A DNA stretch of 49,877 bases from Boseongicola sp. SB0665_bin_10 (GTDB lineage: Bacteria > Pseudomonadota > Alphaproteobacteria > Rhodobacterales > Rhodobacteraceae): assembly GCA_009838075.1 (NCBI GenBank), contig VXSG01000038.1, positions 1 to 49,877 of the forward strand, in the 5' to 3' direction. A program made the translations under genes and the position numbers. Shown here one piece after another: positions 49,702 to 49,877 of this stretch (position 1 is the first letter of the stretch; each line of letters begins with the position of its first letter). The notes under the pieces are model-generated. The model saw nothing but the letters and a program-made list of their open reading frames with translations, made no database searches and was not told where the DNA came from.

Positions 49702-49877
49702 ACGCTGTTTGAAGCGGCAATGATCACGCTGACTGGTATGGACTGGTGGCGACGGCGTTTGGCTACCGCAGCGAAGCAAAGGACAAGGGTGCACACTGTG
49801 CATGCTAAGCGCCACGGGAGCATCAGGGCGGATTTTTTCTGAGAGTGATCGGCCTTTTCTGGAAGGCTTGCCCTGAA

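Noticed and set aside
1-49877. CRISPR arrays
   Set aside because: No regularly spaced repeats were seen in any stretch of the window.

Overview
The window is GC-rich, gene-dense bacterial DNA. Most plus-strand genes are chained by ATGA or GTGA overlaps. I see no ribosomal or core metabolic genes. The backbone is a conjugative element of the IncI / Dot-Icm (type IVB secretion, T4BSS) kind. It has a DotL/TrbC coupling ATPase, a DotA/TraY membrane protein, a DotM/TrbA protein, a TraX-like membrane protein, secreted and lipoprotein partners and three cell-wall proteins. The host is probably an alphaproteobacterium (GC content, gene style); this is inference. The relaxase, DotB, DotC, DotG, DotH and DotO are not here, so the transfer region continues outside the window.

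Layout: 1-5.7 kb holds an M50-type membrane protein without the catalytic glutamate, a lipoprotein, a lysozyme-like exported enzyme, a P-loop NTPase and a membrane-anchored SNase nuclease bracketed by an 82-83 bp direct repeat. 5.8-10.8 kb is an accessory block: a minus-strand pair of ScpA kleisin and an HEPN-like (RX4H) protein, facing away from an AAA ATPase, then a periplasmic cupin, a DUF429-like gene broken by a 142 bp inverted-repeat element, and a DUF6602-like PD-(D/E)XK protein. 11.1-16.8 kb is the first T4BSS block, ending in DotL, whose Walker A motif is interrupted by a class 3 intein. 16.9-20.0 kb is a second accessory patch: nucleotidyltransferase-like genes, an IS110 remnant and membrane proteins. 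20.2-27.3 kb is the second T4BSS block (DotA, a small protein, and DotM fused to a large exported cysteine-rich domain).

27.5-29.5 kb is a HipBA toxin-antitoxin operon with a palindromic operator over its promoter. 29.5-36.8 kb carries TraX-like and peptidoglycan proteins, a UvrD-type helicase, an LPD7-domain protein, RNase HI, an ASCH protein and small genes. 37.4-40.6 kb (minus) has small membrane proteins, two of them tandem duplicates, and a SNF2 helicase. 40.8-43.4 kb has a decayed membrane-tailed DnaQ-like protein next to an intact DEDDh exonuclease. 43.4-44.9 kb has a tRNA-Gly with one extra base in its T-arm side and a frameshifted paralogue of the 7.3 kb AAA ATPase that keeps the same promoter layout.

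45.0-49.7 kb is a restriction-modification operon: ribbon-helix-helix regulator, two SPPY methyltransferases and a phospholipase-D-type endonuclease matching BfiI in length (358 aa) and active-site numbering. The strongest novel leads are the class 3 intein in the DotL P-loop, the DotM fusion, the small inverted-repeat element, and the kleisin/HEPN/ATPase module with its second ATPase copy.
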